Shown in pieces: positions 1-8,228 of a stretch of 64,000 bases of DNA; the stretch's first letter is position 1, and each line of letters opens with the position of its first letter. The notes beneath the pieces were generated by a model. That model was not told the origin of the DNA. It saw only the letters and a list, made by a program, of their open reading frames with translations, and made no database searches. The DNA comes from Candidatus Competibacteraceae bacterium. GTDB lineage: Bacteria > Pseudomonadota > Gammaproteobacteria > Competibacterales > Competibacteraceae. The position numbers and the translations under genes were made by a program. Where the stretch lies: positions 62,001-126,000 of the forward strand of contig JADJPA010000002.1 in assembly GCA_016713505.1 (NCBI GenBank). The letters are read 5' to 3'.

Positions 1-2
1 AT

Positions 3-47
3 CTGGTCGCCTTTATCGGGCGGAAACAGTTGGCGCTGGCGGCTTGA
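3..47 (+). CDS. C-terminal end of an upstream gene, possibly an acyl carrier protein (partial)
   Basis: An open frame runs in from the left edge and stops at TGA 45-47, leaving 14 residues ending LVAFIGRKQLALAA. A Shine-Dalgarno-like GAAGGAG follows at once and serves the next gene. The ending resembles the last helix of acyl carrier proteins that precede AMP-forming ligases in exopolysaccharide loci. That reading rests on context and a very short sequence, so only the existence of an upstream gene is reasonably supported. Confidence 0.4.
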   Translation: MVAFIGRKQLALAA

Positions 48-63
48 GAAGGAGCTAAAAAAC

Positions 64-1635
64 GTGGCCGCTGTTCCGCGGTTGCTTCAAGACATCCTGC
101 TCATCGCCGCCGCCCGTCGCCCGCAGCATACCGCGCTGATCACCGAAAACGCGCGGCTGGACTATCGAGAGGTGGCCGACTACGCCTGTCGTCTCGCCCA
201 TGTCTTGCGCGCGCGCGGCGTCCGGCGCGGTGAGCGCGTGGCGATTTTTATGGATAATGACTGGCGGTGCGCCGCTTCGCTGTTTGGCGTGTTGCTGGCG
301 GGCGGCGTTTTTGTGGCCGTCAATTACCAGACCAAAGCCCACAAGTTGGCGTTTATCTTGCGCGATTCGGGCGCGCGCGCGCTGCTCAGCGCGCAACATC
401 TGGCGCGCGTTTTCGAGCCGGCGACGGCGCGGCTGTCGGACTTGCCGATATTGTGCGCGCCTTCCGAGGGCGTGTTGCCCGCCGGCGTGACCGATCTTGA
501 GGCAGCGCTGGCCGCTCAGCCCGCCGCGCCGCCGCTCCAGACGGCGATCGGCTTGGATTTGGCCGCGCTGATCTACACCTCCGGCACGAGCGGCCAGCCT
601 AAAGGGGTGATGCACACCCATCAGTCGTTGTTGTTCGTGCTGGACAGCATCAATGAGTATCTGGGTTTTTCCCAGGATGATCGTTTGTTTTCCGCCTTGC
701 CGCTCAATTTCGGTTATGGCTTGTTTCAATGGCTTTCCGCGATACGGTCTGGCGCAACCCTGGTGCTGGAGCGCTCCTTCACCTATCCGGCGCAGGCGTA
801 CCAGCGGATGCAAGACGAAGCAGTCACCAGTTTTGCCAGCGTGCCGACGATCTACGCCATGATGCTGGCGCAGGATGCCAAGCAACCCTTACGGTTTCCC
901 AGCGTCCGCTTGGTGACGAACGCCGCCGCGGCCTTGCCCCCGGAGTTCATCCCCGGTATCAAACGGCTATTCCCGCAGGCGCGGCTTTACAAGATGTACG
1001 GCCAGACCGAATGCATCCGTAGCACCTATCAGGAACCGGATCTGGCGGAAAGCAAGCCGGAATCGGTGGGACGCGCCATTCCTGGCACCGAGCTGCTGCT
1101 GCTGGACGAGCAAGGCTGCCCGGTGGCGCCGGGCGAGGTCGGTATCCTGCACGTGCGCGGCCCTCATGTGATGCGGGGCTACTGGAATCAGCCCGAGAAA
1201 ACCGCGGAGGTGTTGAGGCCGGGCTCGTTGCCCGGCGAATTCCTGCTGAAAAGCGGCGATCTGTTCCGGCAGGATGCGGAAGGGGATTGCTATTTCGTGG
1301 CGCGCGGCGACGAAATCATCAAAAGCCGGGGCGAGAAGGTGAGTCCCGATGAGGTGGAAAACGCCATTTACAGTTTGCCCGCCGTGCGGGAAGCGGTGGT
1401 GGCCGGGATTCCTGATCCCCTGCTGGGAGAGGCGATCTGCGCCTTTGTCACGCTCCGCGAAGGGGCCAAGTTGACCGTGCAGCAGATCAAGCGGGCTTGC
1501 GGCGAGCGTTTGGAAAATTACATGGTGCCCAAATATGTACTGATGGTCTCAGAATTGCCGCGCACCCTTAACGGCAAGCTGTCCCGTAAATTGATTTTGC
1601 AACAATACAGTGCTTTGATCGCTGAAGCAGCCTGA
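64..1635 (+). CDS. AMP-forming acyl-CoA / acyl-ACP ligase (class I adenylate-forming enzyme)
   Basis: This 523-residue protein is predicted to activate a carboxylic acid as an acyl-adenylate and pass it to CoA or an ACP. The signature P-loop YTSGTSGQPKG lies near residues 171-181, the A5 motif MYGQTE near 310-316, the ribose-binding SGD near 397, and the C-terminal catalytic lysine in LNGKLSRK near 503. The start is GTG at 64, preceded by GAAGGAG. Length and placement fit the ligase type seen beside an ACP in exosortase-A/EPS loci (family knowledge). The NAD-synthase-like gene follows after 15 bp. The substrate is unknown; it may supply an acyl or amino-acyl decoration for the glycan made by this locus. 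Confidence 0.85.
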   Translation: MAAVPRLLQDILLIAAARRPQHTALITENARLDYREVADYACRLAHVLRARGVRRGERVAIFMDNDWRCAASLFGVLLAGGVFVAVNYQTKAHKLAFILRDSGARALLSAQHLARVFEPATARLSDLPILCAPSEGVLPAGVTDLEAALAAQPAAPPLQTAIGLDLAALIYTSGTSGQPKGVMHTHQSLLFVLDSINEYLGFSQDDRLFSALPLNFGYGLFQWLSAIRSGATLVLERSFTYPAQAYQRMQDEAVTSFASVPTIYAMMLAQDAKQPLRFPSVRLVTNAAAALPPEFIPGIKRLFPQARLYKMYGQTECIRSTYQEPDLAESKPESVGRAIPGTELLLLDEQGCPVAPGEVGILHVRGPHVMRGYWNQPEKTAEVLRPGSLPGEFLLKSGDLFRQDAEGDCYFVARGDEIIKSRGEKVSPDEVENAIYSLPAVREAVVAGIPDPLLGEAICAFVTLREGAKLTVQQIKRACGERLENYMVPKYVLMVSELPRTLNGKLSRKLILQQYSALIAEAA

Positions 1636-1650
1636 TTTCAAGGAGTTTTT

Positions 1651-2652
1651 ATGAGTCTGGACCTCGTTGCCGCGCTCGAATTGGACGAAGCTGCCGAAGT
1701 CGCCAAAATTACCGAACGGCTGCGCGAACTGTTACGCAGCCACCTGCGCCGCCGCGGGTTGATCGTGGCCATTTCTGGGGGCATCGACAGCGCGGTTTGC
1801 GCTGCTTTAGCGGTGGGCGCGGTAGGGCCTGAACGCGTGTTTGGCCTGCTGCTGCCCGAACGCGATTCCGCTGCTGAAAGCACGCTGCGCGGCCGGCAGA
1901 TGGTGGAACATCTGGGAATCGCCCACGAGGAATTTGACATTGCGCCGGTGTTGGACGCCTTGGCGTGTTATCGCTGGCGTGATGCGGCGATCCGCGCGAT
2001 CTTTCCGGATTATGCTTCTGGCTGGAAAAACAAGATCGTCATCGTCGGCGGCCAAGACGGCGGTTTCAATTATTTTAAATTGGTGGTGCAGTCGCCTGCC
2101 GGCCAGGTTTTTGAATCCAGACTTGATTCGAAAAACTACCTGCAAATTGTCGCCGCCACTAACTTCAAGCAGCGCGTGCGTAAAACCTTGGAATATTTTC
2201 ATGCCGACCGCTTGAATTACGCTGTGATCGGCACCCCCAACCGGCTCGAATATGACCAAGGGTTCTTTGTAAAAAATGGTGATGGCGCGGCCGATCTCAA
2301 GCCCATTGCACACTTGTATAAAACTCAGGTGTATGCGCTCGCGCGTCATTTGAAGCTTCCGGCAGATATTTGTAACGCCCAGCCAACGACAGATACCTAT
2401 AGCCTGGCGCAAGGTCAAGATGAATTCTATTTTGCTCTTCCTTACGACAAAATGGATTTAGCCTTGCTGGCTTATAACAGCCACCAGCCAGTTGCCAAGC
2501 TGGCGACGGAATTGGATATCAGTGTCGAGCGGGCGGAATTCATCTATCGCGATATCGAAATAAAGCGGAAAACCACCGCTATGTTGCATTGGCCAGCCAT
2601 ACCGGTAGAGCCTGTTAGGGGTCCGTTCAGCACCCCTCCAAAGATTGAATAA
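1651..2652 (+). CDS. NAD synthase-like ATP-pyrophosphatase (amidating enzyme) in the polysaccharide locus
   Basis: The 333-residue protein belongs to the NadE/N-type ATP-pyrophosphatase family, which adenylates a carboxylate and displaces AMP with ammonia. SGGIDSAV at residues 42-49 is the PP-loop. The family-typical GTPNRLEYDQGFFVKNGDGA region follows near 193-212, then DLKPIAHLYKTQVY. There is no N-terminal nitrilase (glutaminase) domain, so ammonia would come free or from a partner. ATG 1651 has a good AAGGAGTTTTT Shine-Dalgarno. Its place between an acyl ligase and glycan genes suggests either a specialised NAD synthase or an amide-forming enzyme on a sugar acid; the sequence alone cannot decide. 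Confidence 0.75.
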   Translation: MSLDLVAALELDEAAEVAKITERLRELLRSHLRRRGLIVAISGGIDSAVCAALAVGAVGPERVFGLLLPERDSAAESTLRGRQMVEHLGIAHEEFDIAPVLDALACYRWRDAAIRAIFPDYASGWKNKIVIVGGQDGGFNYFKLVVQSPAGQVFESRLDSKNYLQIVAATNFKQRVRKTLEYFHADRLNYAVIGTPNRLEYDQGFFVKNGDGAADLKPIAHLYKTQVYALARHLKLPADICNAQPTTDTYSLAQGQDEFYFALPYDKMDLALLAYNSHQPVAKLATELDISVERAEFIYRDIEIKRKTTAMLHWPAIPVEPVRGPFSTPPKIE

Positions 2653-2682
2653 ACCATTGGCGGATTCGAGGGTTTGAGATAC

Positions 2683-3513
2683 ATGTGGAAAGTATGCAAG
2701 CAAGCCTCGCAATGGTGGCTAGCGCTTGGAATCACGGTCATGTTGTTGGGGTGCGATGAGGCTAATCAGGTGAAAGCTGCCAAAGCGTCGATGGCTCAAA
2801 TCACTCCAGCTGAATGGCAAGCGCTGTCGAACAGGCGAGTGTTATTCGGCCATCAATCAGTAGGTCAAAATATCCTTGAAGGGATAGAGTCCTTAGCGGC
2901 TCACGCGGGAGTTAAACTATCCGTAACGAAACTACAGGAGCCTGGGTCAGCGAACGGAGGTGGTATCATCCATTTTTTTGTCGGTCAAAATGAAGATCCT
3001 GCTTCAAAACTTAAGGATTTTGCGAAAACCTTGGAAGAGGATAAAGCCAAGGCGGCGGATATCGCACTCGTCAAATTCTGTTATATTGATTTTAAAGAAA
3101 ATTCCAACGCGAAGGCGCTTGCCGAGCAATATAGCAGTACGTTGGATCGATTGAGCCAGCAGTTTCCCAACACCCATTTTGTGGCTGTGACAGCACCCCT
3201 GACCGTGGTTCAGACTGGACCGAAAGCGTGGATAAAGCGCCTGCTGGGGCGCACGCCGAGCGGCTTGGCCGATAATTTACGGCGGCGAGAATTTAATGAT
3301 CTAATACGTACTCACTATGGCCAAAGCGGTCGATTATTTGATTTGGCCAAGATTGAATCACAAGATTCTGGTTCCTATGAGTACGAGAACCGACCCATTG
3401 AAGTGCTTAGCCCAAGCTTTACTTATGATGATGGTCATCTCAATGACCAAGGTAAGAAAGTTGTGGCCACTCAACTCCTTAAATATTTGGCTTCCTTATC
3501 TTTGAAAAATTGA
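2683..3513 (+). CDS. Predicted lipoprotein with SGNH/GDSL-like hydrolase features
   Basis: A hydrophobic N-terminal stretch ends in VMLLGC, a lipobox, so the protein is probably a membrane-anchored lipoprotein of about 276 residues. FGHQSVGQNI in the N-terminal third and DDGHLNDQG near the C-terminus resemble the nucleophile block and the Asp-x-x-His block of SGNH-type esterases, although the classical GDS is replaced by HQS. I chose ATG 2683, behind GAGGG, over the TTG nine bases upstream. It may deacylate or acylate extracellular glycan. The family assignment is by motif only, and no exact substrate can be given. Confidence 0.6.
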   Translation: MWKVCKQASQWWLALGITVMLLGCDEANQVKAAKASMAQITPAEWQALSNRRVLFGHQSVGQNILEGIESLAAHAGVKLSVTKLQEPGSANGGGIIHFFVGQNEDPASKLKDFAKTLEEDKAKAADIALVKFCYIDFKENSNAKALAEQYSSTLDRLSQQFPNTHFVAVTAPLTVVQTGPKAWIKRLLGRTPSGLADNLRRREFNDLIRTHYGQSGRLFDLAKIESQDSGSYEYENRPIEVLSPSFTYDDGHLNDQGKKVVATQLLKYLASLSLKN

Positions 3514-3587
3514 TTTGGCCCGGCTGAGAATTTTTTTAGTTGAGGCTGTTAATATTAGTCAGATAGATTTATTAAATTACTGATTTT

Positions 3588-4235
3588 GTGAATTATATAA
3601 ATATTGCCAAGAAATTAATCCACCTGCTTTTGGCAGACCCATGGGTTTTTTACAGTTATATAAAAGCGCTGCTTATAGGTTGTTTTTATATCGTTTATTA
3701 TCGATTGACCACGGCGAATGTCGTTATTAAATTTCCTTTTTTTGTTTATTATAAATTTAAAATAACGGGTGCTGGCTCTGTTTTTATTGATCGAGGTTGC
3801 TCGGTTTACGCAAACTCATTTGATGGGCTTGTGATTACGACATTATCCCCAAATGCGAAAGTGGTTATCGGTAAAGGATGTGATTTGGGGGGGATGACCA
3901 TTCGTTGTCATAATATGATTACGCTTGGGAATTTTGTAATGTCAGCCAATTGCTTGTTGCAGGATATCGTGTTTCCTGTAGCTAGGCTGTTTGATGTAAA
4001 AAATAGTGCTGTAATAAATATTGAACCCTCTGCGAATTGTTTATCTATCGGCGATAAGGTCTGGTTGGCGAGCCAGACCATTGTTTTGGGAAACAGCTCT
4101 GTTGGTGAGGCTAGTGTTTTAGGGGTTGGTAGTGTTTGTATTGATCGAAAAATCAACAATAGCCATCTTGCGGTAGGTAATCCTATAAGTAGTAGCATTA
4201 GTATAGAAAGAATAGAAAAAATGGTTGGAATTTAA
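3588..4235 (+). CDS. Left-handed beta-helix (hexapeptide repeat) acyltransferase
   Basis: This 215-residue protein starts at GTG 3588. A hydrophobic N-terminal third (about residues 8-45) may lie at the membrane. From about residue 60 on there are hexapeptide-like repeats (VVIGKGCDLGG, LSIGDKVWLAS, SVGEASVLGVGSV) ending in AVGNP, the usual finish of LbH O-acetyltransferases. The stop overlaps the next start (TAATG), so the two acyltransferases are translationally coupled. It is AT-rich, unlike the genes on either side. Likely role: O- or N-acetylation of a sugar in the locus product. Confidence 0.75.
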   Translation: MNYINIAKKLIHLLLADPWVFYSYIKALLIGCFYIVYYRLTTANVVIKFPFFVYYKFKITGAGSVFIDRGCSVYANSFDGLVITTLSPNAKVVIGKGCDLGGMTIRCHNMITLGNFVMSANCLLQDIVFPVARLFDVKNSAVINIEPSANCLSIGDKVWLASQTIVLGNSSVGEASVLGVGSVCIDRKINNSHLAVGNPISSSISIERIEKMVGI

Positions 4236-4780
4236 TGAAAGAGGCCATGGCGGCAGTTCGAGGGCATTTATTTAAGCTGAAATGCCGGCTCGCGAAAAAA
4301 AAGGTGTCGATTGGCACGGGGTTGAGAATTTTTTGCAAGCTAGAGATTGAAGGACAAGGTGCGGTTTCAATTGGCAACAACTGTACCATAGCAAGGATTA
4401 ACGGTGATGATCGTCATTATGTAACAATTTATACTCATGATCCGGCGGCGGTGATATCCATTGGGGATGACGCCATGTTGTTCGCCGCCAGGATTTCTTC
4501 AAGGTTTGAAATCAAGATTGGCAATCAATTCTTGATTGAAGAAGCTGGAATTATGGACACGGATTTTCATACCCTTACTCCTGATCGAGCACAGCCGGCG
4601 GAAACGAAAGAGAAGTGCGCTATCGCGATAGGCGATAGAGTGGCTATTGGCGCGCGAAGCGTGATCTGTAAGGGAGTCAGCCTCGGTGATGATGTGTTGG
4701 TCTGGCCAGGTTCGATCGTCAAAAAAACGATACCTTCAGGAGTGGCGGTGTGTGGAAATCCAGCTCGGGCCATTAAATAA
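4235..4780 (+). CDS. Hexapeptide-repeat sugar O-acyltransferase
   Basis: This 181-residue LbH-type transferase overlaps the preceding acyltransferase by one base. Beta-helix rungs run from about residue 25 (VSIGTGLRI, VSIGNNCTIARI, ISIGDDAMLFA), followed by a loop with MDTDFHTL, a likely catalytic-histidine region, and a terminal rung KGVSLGDDVLVWPGSIV before CGNPARAIK. This is the arrangement of the WbbJ/NodL-type acetyltransferases. It probably acetylates a sugar of the polysaccharide; donor and acceptor cannot be read from sequence. Confidence 0.8.
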   Translation: MKEAMAAVRGHLFKLKCRLAKKKVSIGTGLRIFCKLEIEGQGAVSIGNNCTIARINGDDRHYVTIYTHDPAAVISIGDDAMLFAARISSRFEIKIGNQFLIEEAGIMDTDFHTLTPDRAQPAETKEKCAIAIGDRVAIGARSVICKGVSLGDDVLVWPGSIVKKTIPSGVAVCGNPARAIK

Positions 4781-4831
4781 TTCACTGTCAATAATTTTCC
4801 TGATGGCTTTAAATCGACCGGTTGTTGGCTG

Positions 4832-5533
4832 ATGGCAAAATCAGCGATCGCTGTTATTCCAGCGCGTGGGGGTTCTAAAAGGATACCTCGTAAAAATATA
4901 AAGCTTTTTGATGGGAAGCCGATTATTGCGCACACGGTGGAAGCAGCCCTGCAAAGCCGGCTTTTTTCACAGGTCGTGGTGAGTACGGATAGCGAAGAAA
5001 TCGCTTTGCTGGCCGAGCAGTACGGCGCGGAAGTGCCTTTTTTACGGGATGCCCGCTTGGCGGATGATGTGACGCCAGTTTCGGCGGCCACGGTTGATGT
5101 AGTGCAAAGACTGGATGCGACTGAAGATCGGTTTGCCTATGTCTGTCAGTTGATGCCGAACTGCCCATTGCGAAGCGCTGAAGATATTGCCAAAAGTTAC
5201 ACGCAGTTGCTGAGCACGGATTCTGACTCACAGATTTCGGTGGTTCGCTATGGTTGGCAAAATCCGTGGTGGGCCATGCGCCAGAATGAAAAATTCCAAT
5301 TGGAAGCTGTTTTTAAGGATCAGCTCACCCGACGCAGCCAGGATTTGCCCCCCCTGTTTTGCCCGACTGGCGCGATATGGTGGGCCAAAGCGGCCGTGTT
5401 AAGGCGTGAAGGAACCTATCACGTGGCCAATCGAACCGGCTGGGAAATTCCTTGGCAGCGAGGTTTGGATATTGACACCGAGGAGGATTGGCTGATGGCC
5501 GAGGTTCTGTTGGCGATGGTTCGGTCAGGCTGA
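4832..5533 (+). CDS. CMP-nonulosonic acid cytidylyltransferase (NeuA/PseF/LegF family)
   Basis: The 233-residue enzyme is predicted to activate a nonulosonic acid with CTP. IPARGGSKRIPRKNIK at residues 8-23 is the CTP-binding signature of the CMP-sugar synthetase family. VVVSTDSEEIA, QLMPNCPLR and DIDTEEDW also fit. The N-terminal motif with RIPRKN is closest to what I know from pseudaminate-type (PseF) members, while the operon carries legionaminate-type genes further on, so the exact substrate (sialic, pseudaminic or legionaminic type) is open. It opens the GC-richer nonulosonate block that continues to about 13.4 kb. Confidence 0.85.
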   Translation: MAKSAIAVIPARGGSKRIPRKNIKLFDGKPIIAHTVEAALQSRLFSQVVVSTDSEEIALLAEQYGAEVPFLRDARLADDVTPVSAATVDVVQRLDATEDRFAYVCQLMPNCPLRSAEDIAKSYTQLLSTDSDSQISVVRYGWQNPWWAMRQNEKFQLEAVFKDQLTRRSQDLPPLFCPTGAIWWAKAAVLRREGTYHVANRTGWEIPWQRGLDIDTEEDWLMAEVLLAMVRSG

Positions 5534-5587
5534 GAAATCGATTGACGCGAGAGTTAAATTAGAGCTGTTTTTCGACTTGCTCCGCTC

Positions 5588-6505
5588 GTGACTTATCCTC
5601 TTAATTCCCTTGCGCTTTACACGACTATCTATCCTGGCGTTGAGCCGTATTTGCAGGCTTGGTATCGCTCGGTGTCGGAGCAGACCGATCACGCTTATCA
5701 ATTATGGATAGGCTTGGATGCGTTGGAGGTTGCAGCGGTTGTTGAAGCCCTTGGCGGCGAGCCGCAGGCGACCTGGGTCATAGCGGCTCCAGGCGAGACC
5801 CCAGCCCAGATCCGGCAACGGGCTTTTACGCAAATTGTGGAGGCTTGTGATGGGGTGGTGCTGGTGGATAGCGATGATGTTTTGCATCCGTCTCGGGTGG
5901 CCGCCGCCCGAGTCGCCTTGGAAACCAGCGATCTCAACGGTTGCGCGCTCCGACTGGTCGACCAGCACGCTCAGGCGCTGAGTTTGACCTTCACCCTACC
6001 GCCTGCGCTGGCGCCTGATACGGTTCTTCCGCGCAACAACATTTTCGGTTTGTCCAATACCGCGTTCCGTTCGAGTTTGCTCCGGCGCTGTTTGCCGATC
6101 CCGGCCGAGGTGGCGCTCGTCGATTGGTTTCTGGCAACTCGCGCTTGGTTATATGGAGCGCGCTTGAGTTTCGATTCGGTCGCCCGAATGGATTATCGAC
6201 AACATGCCAACAATCTGGTCGGGCTTCGCTATCCTTTTAGCACTCAGCAAGTCATTCAGGAAACTGAACGGGTGCGCTGCCATTTTCGATCTTTGTACTC
6301 CGCCCTCAAAGGCGGCTATACCGGCGCTCGTTGGGCGGAGTTGGAGCAGGTGACTGTTGATACTGAAGCGTTTTACCAACAGATTGTCCTGACACCATCC
6401 CGACTTGAAGCCTATCTTCAAGCCTTGAATGCTCTCAAGCCGGCTCCTGTTTGGTGGACTTGCGTGGCGCATCCAGCATTAAGGCACCTGTGGGCATCCC
6501 AGTAG
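5588..6505 (+). CDS. GT2-like glycosyltransferase in the nonulosonate operon
   Basis: This 305-residue protein has a start like a GT-A nucleotide-sugar enzyme (LALYTTIYPGVEPYLQAWYRSV) and a DSDD motif near residue 97-100 in VVLVDSDDVLHPSR, the expected metal-binding DxD-type site of family 2 enzymes. It begins with GTG at 5588 and ends 10 bp before the NeuB-type synthase, so it is part of the same operon. No membrane segment is seen. Which linkage it makes is unknown. It could be a nucleotidyl/glycosyl transferase dedicated to the acidic sugar, but GT2-like is as far as the sequence goes. Confidence 0.65.
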   Translation: MTYPLNSLALYTTIYPGVEPYLQAWYRSVSEQTDHAYQLWIGLDALEVAAVVEALGGEPQATWVIAAPGETPAQIRQRAFTQIVEACDGVVLVDSDDVLHPSRVAAARVALETSDLNGCALRLVDQHAQALSLTFTLPPALAPDTVLPRNNIFGLSNTAFRSSLLRRCLPIPAEVALVDWFLATRAWLYGARLSFDSVARMDYRQHANNLVGLRYPFSTQQVIQETERVRCHFRSLYSALKGGYTGARWAELEQVTVDTEAFYQQIVLTPSRLEAYLQALNALKPAPVWWTCVAHPALRHLWASQ

Positions 6506-6515
6506 GAATTAATTT

Positions 6516-7568
6516 ATGAAAGCGATCAATCTCGGCGGCGTTTTTGTTGGGCCGGACTACCCTCCTTATGTCATTGCGGAGATTGGCTCGAATCATAATG
6601 GCGATATGGTGCTTTGCCGCCGGCTGATCGATGCGGCGGCCGAGGCGGGCGCCCAGGCGGTCAAATTCCAGTCGTGGACTGAGAACTCGCTGATCGCCAA
6701 GGAAGAATACGACCGTAATACCGACTATTCGGATAAAAAGAAACATTTTGGCTCATTGCGGGAGATGGTGAAGGCCTATCAGCTTACGACCGACCAGCAT
6801 TTTGAAGTGCGGGCGTATTGTAAAAAGCGCGGGATCGCTTTTTGTTCGAGCCCTTTCTCGAAAGAGGAGGCCGATCTGCTGGACAAACTTGATGTGCCGT
6901 TTTTCAAGATTGCCTCGATGGATATTGTCCATGAGCCGTTTCTCAAATACGTCGCTCGCAAACAGCGTCCCGTGGTGATTTCAACCGGTATGGCGACGTT
7001 GGCGGAAATCGAGCGGGCGGTTGAGATCGTCCGGGCGGAAGGCAACGAACAGCTCGCGCTGCTGCATTGTATTTCGATCTATCCGCCTGATTATGAGATG
7101 ATTCACCTGAGAAATCTGCCCGCATTGCAGCAAGCCTTCGAAGTGCCTGTCGGTTTCAGCGATCATTCCCTGGGGACCGCCATTCCGCTGGCCGCAGTTG
7201 CCCTGGGGGCGTGCATCATCGAAAAACACTTTACCTTAGATAAAGAGATGCCGGGCTGGGATCACGCCATTTCGGCGGACCCCGCAGAGCTACGGGTCAT
7301 TGTGGAAGAGGGAAAAAACATTTTCACGGCGCTGGGAGGCACCCGACGGATCGTTACCGAGGCTGAGTATGAGAAGCGCAAGAAATTCAGACGGAGTCTG
7401 GTGGCGCGGCGAGCCCTCGAAAAAGGTCACTTGCTGGTCGAGGACGATCTCGACGCCAAGCGCCCCGGCACGGGGATTTCACCGAACGAACTCGCTTATG
7501 TGCTGGGCCGGACCTTAGCTCGCCATCTTGAGGAAGACACGGTTATTCATTGGGCGGATTTACAATAA
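6516..7568 (+). CDS. NeuB-family nonulosonic acid synthase with C-terminal SAF domain
   Basis: The 350-residue protein should condense a 6-carbon N-acyl sugar with phosphoenolpyruvate to give a 9-carbon nonulosonic acid. AEIGSNHNGD at the N-terminus, AVKFQSW, KIASMD, STGMATLAEI, LLHCISIYP, GFSDHS and EKHFTLDK are hallmark NeuB/PseI/LegI motifs. The last 65 residues (RRSLVARRALEKGHLLVEDD, then KRPGTGISP) form the antifreeze-like SAF domain. ATG 6516 has AGGA seven bases upstream. Together with LegB- and LegC-like genes downstream it is most simply a legionaminic-type synthase (LegI); sialate specificity cannot be excluded. Confidence 0.9.
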   Translation: MKAINLGGVFVGPDYPPYVIAEIGSNHNGDMVLCRRLIDAAAEAGAQAVKFQSWTENSLIAKEEYDRNTDYSDKKKHFGSLREMVKAYQLTTDQHFEVRAYCKKRGIAFCSSPFSKEEADLLDKLDVPFFKIASMDIVHEPFLKYVARKQRPVVISTGMATLAEIERAVEIVRAEGNEQLALLHCISIYPPDYEMIHLRNLPALQQAFEVPVGFSDHSLGTAIPLAAVALGACIIEKHFTLDKEMPGWDHAISADPAELRVIVEEGKNIFTALGGTRRIVTEAEYEKRKKFRRSLVARRALEKGHLLVEDDLDAKRPGTGISPNELAYVLGRTLARHLEEDTVIHWADLQ

Positions 7569-7577
7569 GCGCCGGCA

Positions 7578-8228
7578 ATGGCTGAGCCGAATTGGCCGAT
7601 CATCCTCCTGGGGGGCGGGGGTCACGCCAAGGTATTGGTGGAGGTTCTTTTGCTACACCATAAAGCTGTGCTGGGCTATACCAGTCTCGCTAGCGGTACA
7701 ACCAATATCCCGAATTTATTACGGCTCGGTGACGACCGCATCATTGACGATCACGACCCTGAAAAGATCGCGTTGGTGAACGGCATCGGTTCGGTCAAGT
7801 CCACCTCAGGCCGCCGCCGGATTTTCGAGCAGTTTCAGCGAAAACGTTATCGTTTCGCCAGCGTGATTCATCCGGCGGCCACGATCGCAACGGATGCGCG
7901 TTTGTTGGAAGGCGTTCAAGTGATGGCCGGCGCGGTCGTACAGCCCGGCGTTCTGTTAGGCGGCAATGCGATTGTCAATACCGGCGCTGTCATCGATCAC
8001 GATTGCGAGATCGGGGCCCATGCGCATATCGCCCCCGGCGCTGTGCTCTCTGGGGGTGTGCATATTGCCGAAGGCGCGCATGTCGGCACCGGCGCCTTGG
8101 TCATTCAGGGGGTGCGGATCGGCGCCAACAGCGTGGTGGGCGCGGGCGCCGTCGTCTTGAAAGATGTTCCAGCAGGGGTCACCGTCGTGGGCGTGCCGGG
8201 AAGAATAATCGGAGAATCCATTGGGTAA
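7578..8228 (+). CDS. NeuD-family sugar acetyltransferase
   Basis: The 216-residue protein opens with the NeuD/PglD-type nucleotide-sugar-binding motif LLGGGGHAKVLVEVLL and continues into left-handed beta-helix repeats (GVQVMAGAVVQPGVLLGG, NTGAVIDHDCEIGAHAHIAPGAVLSGG), ending VGVPGRI. The histidine in VIDHDCEIG matches the catalytic base of PglD-type enzymes. In a legionaminate pathway this is the expected place for the 4-N-acetyltransferase step (LegH/PglD role). In sialate loci NeuD O-acetylates instead. Its last 8 bp overlap the next gene, so the two are co-translated. Confidence 0.85.
   Translation: MAEPNWPIILLGGGGHAKVLVEVLLLHHKAVLGYTSLASGTTNIPNLLRLGDDRIIDDHDPEKIALVNGIGSVKSTSGRRRIFEQFQRKRYRFASVIHPAATIATDARLLEGVQVMAGAVVQPGVLLGGNAIVNTGAVIDHDCEIGAHAHIAPGAVLSGGVHIAEGAHVGTGALVIQGVRIGANSVVGAGAVVLKDVPAGVTVVGVPGRIIGESIG

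Noticed and set aside
3514..3587. Possible terminator with a T-run after the SGNH-like gene.
   Set aside because: The only pairing is A/T-only (AAAAATT/AATTTTT) with a 17-base loop; too weak to call.
6435..6746. Minus-strand frames over the NeuB-type gene and elsewhere in the GC-rich genes.
   Set aside because: They overlap strongly supported plus-strand enzymes and lack their own start signals.
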